DNA from: RYN-425 sp035542755
GTDB taxonomy: Bacteria > Patescibacteriota > Saccharimonadia > Saccharimonadales > UBA10212
Assembly: GCA_035542755.1 (NCBI GenBank)
Contig: DATKKU010000028.1
Coordinates: 1-15,837 of the forward strand
DNA length: 15,837 bases
Direction: 5' to 3'
Each line of letters opens with the position of its first letter. The first letter of the stretch is position 1. A program made the position numbers and the translations under genes. The notes beneath the pieces were generated by a model. The model saw only the letters and a program-made list of their open reading frames with translations. It did not search any database and was not told the origin of the DNA. Positions 13,705 to 15,837 of the stretch are shown here, piece after piece.

Positions 13705-14025
13705 TTACTTCAGAGAATCGGCGGCGTTTCTTAAGGCCAAACTCAGGCTGAGCGACTGCTCAAACTGGCTTAAGTTAACCTGTTGAGCGGCAGCGGCCGG
13801 CTCGGCCACTTGAACCGAGCGCAAATTGACCACGGCCAAGCCGTTGGTCTGCGGCTGGATATCCAGAACTCTACTGGTCAGGTCTTTGTCAACTCCCGAA
13901 AAGGTGGAAACTCCCAGCGGTCGGTGATTATTAAAAACAATTGGCACCGAAACCAAAACACCGATAACGGCCAGTAGCAGTATCGGCAGGGTATGAAACG
14001 ATATATTCTCTTTGTGCTCACTCAT
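13705..14025 (-). CDS. hypothetical single-pass membrane protein
   Basis: A 106-residue protein of unknown family. It begins MSEHKENISFHTL, has one hydrophobic helix at about residues 13-33 (LPILLLAVIGVLVSVPIVF), then about 70 residues that should lie outside the cell, with an Ala/Gln-rich stretch and an amphipathic C-terminal helix rich in Ser/Leu. There are no cysteines. The start at 14025 is preferred; an in-frame ATG further upstream at 14106 would lie inside the end of the neighbouring gene and add a poorly structured, non-hydrophobic leader. The ten-base gap to the upstream gene and lack of a good ribosome site suggest translation coupled to it. Probably the last gene of the minus-strand unit; the hairpin at 13653-13678 lies downstream. 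Confidence 0.7.
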   Translation of the reverse strand: MSEHKENISFHTLPILLLAVIGVLVSVPIVFNNHRPLGVSTFSGVDKDLTSRVLDIQPQTNGLAVVNLRSVQVAEPAAAAQQVNLSQFEQSLSLSLALRNAADSLK

Positions 14026-14035
14026 GCTGGGTAGT

Positions 14036-15046
14036 TTACTTCCATTGCCAACTTGATTCAAGTGTGGCCATAGATGGTTTTTGGTCACCGGGAACGGCGA
14101 GGGCAATCAGAAAAAGGTTTTCGCCGCTCGGCGCCGAATGCATAACCACGTAAAGATTAGTCGTGACCTTCACGCTAGATGAGCTCACAGACGATATCTG
14201 GGCGTTGTAGGCTGGACTATTTGCAAAGGTTGCAGCCTGCGTAGAAACCACTGTGCCGTTGCTGGCACCCTTGGCTACGTTGGCGATAACCTGTTGTGCG
14301 CTGGCCTCAAAATTAGCCGAGCTCAGGCCGCTGATGTCGTCGGCTTCTATGGCAACTACTTCGGTATTGCCTATAGATGATAAATCGCAGCCCGAGGGTG
14401 TGTAGTTGCTGAGGCCGTCATCCAACTTAACCGTGTAGCAGGTCGTCTCCACGGTGTGGGCGGTAGCTGCGCTGGCGGTTTTGGTAGTAGATGTTACGGT
14501 TGCGGTTTTAGTAACATGGAACTTGGGGTCGTGCTGGAAAGCGTAGGCATAAGCCGCCAAAGACAGTAAGATTGCCAAAATTCCAAAAATTATCGCCAGT
14601 AGACTCATCAGGTGTTTATACTGCCTGCGGGCAATTGTGCCCAGGATTACGGCAATTATTCCCAGAACCAGTCCCAGAAACGGGATTATGGCACCCGGAA
14701 TGCCAATCACGCCAAGAATTAGGCCTAGCATGGCCTTTTTTTCGTAAGCTGAGGCATTGACCGGTACTGGCGCCATAGCCGGCTGTGGCATGGGCATAGG
14801 CATTGCACCCGGCGTAGGCACCGGCATTGGCATTGGAGCGGCTGCGGCTACACCGGCCTGGCCCGGCGAAGTTGGCGGTATAATGCCGCCAATGGTTTGA
14901 GAAACAGGCGGAGGAGTAGGCATCGGCATTGGAGCGGCTGTTGGCTGTACTGTCTGGGCGGGCGAAGGCTGCGCCAACGGCTGTCCGCAGTTACCACAAA
15001 AAGTAGCGCCTGCTTCTACCGGTTGGCCGCACCTAGGACAATTCAT
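14036..15046 (-). CDS. zinc-ribbon membrane protein with Met/Pro-rich linker
   Basis: A 336-residue protein. The N-terminus is a zinc ribbon with two CxxC knuckles (C3/C6 and C17/C20: NCPRCG and FCGNCG). Residues about 27-97 are a low-complexity linker rich in Pro, Met and Ala (PMPMPTPPP, PMPMPVPTP, AMPMPMPQP). Then come hydrophobic segments at about 106-138 and 146-168 resembling the DUF4190 type of small membrane domain (LGLILGVIG... LGLVLGIIAVILGTIA). The remaining roughly 165 residues are probably extracellular, Thr/Ser-rich at first, with a cysteine pair (ETTCYTVKLDD and PSGCDLSS) that could form a disulfide, and end in LESSWQWK; a PsbP-like or lipoprotein-like fold is possible but not proven. 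Function unknown. It lies 38 bases after the PrsW-like gene and 10 bases before the small membrane protein gene, so probably co-transcribed. Confidence 0.85.
   Translation of the reverse strand: MNCPRCGQPVEAGATFCGNCGQPLAQPSPAQTVQPTAAPMPMPTPPPVSQTIGGIIPPTSPGQAGVAAAAPMPMPVPTPGAMPMPMPQPAMAPVPVNASAYEKKAMLGLILGVIGIPGAIIPFLGLVLGIIAVILGTIARRQYKHLMSLLAIIFGILAILLSLAAYAYAFQHDPKFHVTKTATVTSTTKTASAATAHTVETTCYTVKLDDGLSNYTPSGCDLSSIGNTEVVAIEADDISGLSSANFEASAQQVIANVAKGASNGTVVSTQAATFANSPAYNAQISSVSSSSVKVTTNLYVVMHSAPSGENLFLIALAVPGDQKPSMATLESSWQWK
14829..14940. repeat. 16-base direct repeat in the Met/Pro-rich linker
   Basis: GGCATTGGAGCGGCTG occurs exactly at 14829-14844 and 14925-14940, with related GGCAT units between and beside the copies. 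It encodes Ala-Ala-Pro-Met-Pro in the linker of the zinc-ribbon protein, showing that the linker grew by internal duplication and may vary in length between strains. Confidence 0.6.
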
Positions 15047-15084
15047 GATTACCCACTCTTTTTATAGGTTAACGTTGGGCATAT

Positions 15085-15837
15085 TTAAGCACGTTTCCCG
15101 CAGTGTGCGCAATAAAGATTATGCTTAGGGTTAGGATATCCACACCAGCGGCAAAAACTGTTTGCCCCCGCCGTGCTTAGACCTTCGGCTTGGTCGGTCT
15201 CATTGGCTCGGGTAAATAGTATAAACAGCATGGTCGTCATTGCCAGCGTAATCATCAGTGAAACGACTATCAAAATCGGAAACTTACCAGCCAACCCAAA
15301 GTCGTACAAGCCGTGCAGTAACATTACACCAGCCAGCGCAAAGGCCACGCGGCTTAAGGGCTTGTGGTCAACCTTGGATTTTGCCAGATAATATCCAACA
15401 AAGGCCGTAGTAGTGGCGTGAAAAATCGGGGTCACGACTATGCGCATCACTCCAGTTCCGGCCCCAAAACTCAAAGCGTATAAAATATTTTCCGGTATGC
15501 CAAAGCCTAAGCCCGCCAGCGCAAAATATATAATGCCGTCGGTGTGCTCGTTAAAGAACTTTTTCGGATAAATCCAAATTGCCAGCGGTAAAAACTTGCA
15601 AAGTTCCTCAATGATACCAACCATCAAAAAAGTCCTAAGCAGCAGAGCGGTAGGCTGGTTGGTGGCAGTTTGGATGTTATGCGGGACGACCAAAGCCTCC
15701 AGCAGCACCGCCAGGACTATGCCAACCAGACCAAAACCTACGGCCGACCATAGTGCTCCCACCGGCTCCTTCTCGCCGCGGTCATGCGATATAAAATACC
15801 AACTCAAACTGGCGCCTATCAGGATAAAAACTATCAG
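15085..15837 (-). CDS. prsW: PrsW-like membrane protease with C-terminal zinc ribbon (5' end outside window)
   Basis: The frame stays open to the window edge on the minus strand; the residues before the TTG at 15807 (LIVFILIGASLSWYF) continue a membrane helix, so the true start lies beyond the window. The PrsW/CPBP-type intramembrane protease motifs are present: EELCK (EExxK) with FL before it, FGIPENILY (FxxxEN-like), and a His in TPIFHATTTAF, plus HGLYDFGLA in a later helix. About seven hydrophobic segments are visible. In Bacillus, PrsW cuts the anti-sigma factor RsiW in stress signalling. The C-terminal end adds a zinc ribbon, two CxxC pairs in CRWCGYPNP and YCAHCGKRA, like the ribbon at the N-terminus of the next gene product. 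First visible gene of the three-gene minus-strand unit. Substrate not identifiable here. Confidence 0.88.
   Translation of the reverse strand: MIVFILIGASLSWYFISHDRGEKEPVGALWSAVGFGLVGIVLAVLLEALVVPHNIQTATNQPTALLLRTFLMVGIIEELCKFLPLAIWIYPKKFFNEHTDGIIYFALAGLGFGIPENILYALSFGAGTGVMRIVVTPIFHATTTAFVGYYLAKSKVDHKPLSRVAFALAGVMLLHGLYDFGLAGKFPILIVVSLMITLAMTTMLFILFTRANETDQAEGLSTAGANSFCRWCGYPNPKHNLYCAHCGKRA

Noticed and set aside
14026..14106. Longer start for the small minus-strand membrane protein
   Set aside because: It would overlap the end of the upstream gene by about 70 bases and add a leader that does not look like protein of this type.

Overview
The window looks like the chromosome of a small-genome Patescibacteria/CPR bacterium, most likely Candidatus Saccharibacteria (TM7). 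This is an inference from tightly packed operons, divergent versions of core proteins, a SecA without the usual C-terminal zinc domain, and start sites consistent with leaderless mRNAs; no rRNA or marker tree is available here. An RF2 with an intact SPF motif, and one gene ending in TGA, argue for the standard bacterial code rather than the UGA-glycine code of some other CPR lineages.

Layout, left to right. (1) The 3' end of an alpha/beta hydrolase gene, then serS with a -10 box that fits transcription starting on the ATG. The SerRS tRNA-binding arm carries an unusual Ser/Pro-rich insert encoded by a 9-bp inverted repeat. (2) A monocistronic cassette (about 1763-2371): a well-spaced sigma70-type promoter with a perfect palindromic operator between -35 and -10, a strong ribosome site, a small two-helix membrane protein with markedly GC-rich codon use, and two strong hairpins, the second an intrinsic terminator. 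It is the most foreign-looking part of the window. (3) A core operon: secA, an M16B zinc peptidase and prfB, with 5-bp spacing or overlap. (4) A cell-envelope group: ftsE-ftsX with its own extended -10 promoter, a secreted coiled-coil CHAP peptidoglycan hydrolase behind a structured leader containing a perfect DnaA-box match, and a CtpA-type S41 protease. (5) pyrG (CTP synthase), then a short region with a possible frameshifted micro-ORF and a hairpin between convergent transcription units. (6) On the minus strand, a probable three-gene unit: a PrsW-like membrane protease with a C-terminal zinc ribbon (5' end outside the window), a zinc-ribbon/Met-Pro-rich/membrane protein, and a small single-pass membrane protein.

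How the genes fit together: SecA exports the hydrolase and CtpA; FtsEX is the known ATP-driven activator of coiled-coil CHAP hydrolases of the PcsB/CwlO type; CtpA-type proteases are known in other bacteria to trim or degrade murein hydrolases or their regulators. Genes 4 therefore form a plausible division/peptidoglycan-remodelling module. No rRNA, tRNA, CRISPR array, transposase or integrase was recognised. No gene-free stretch exceeds about 215 bases.
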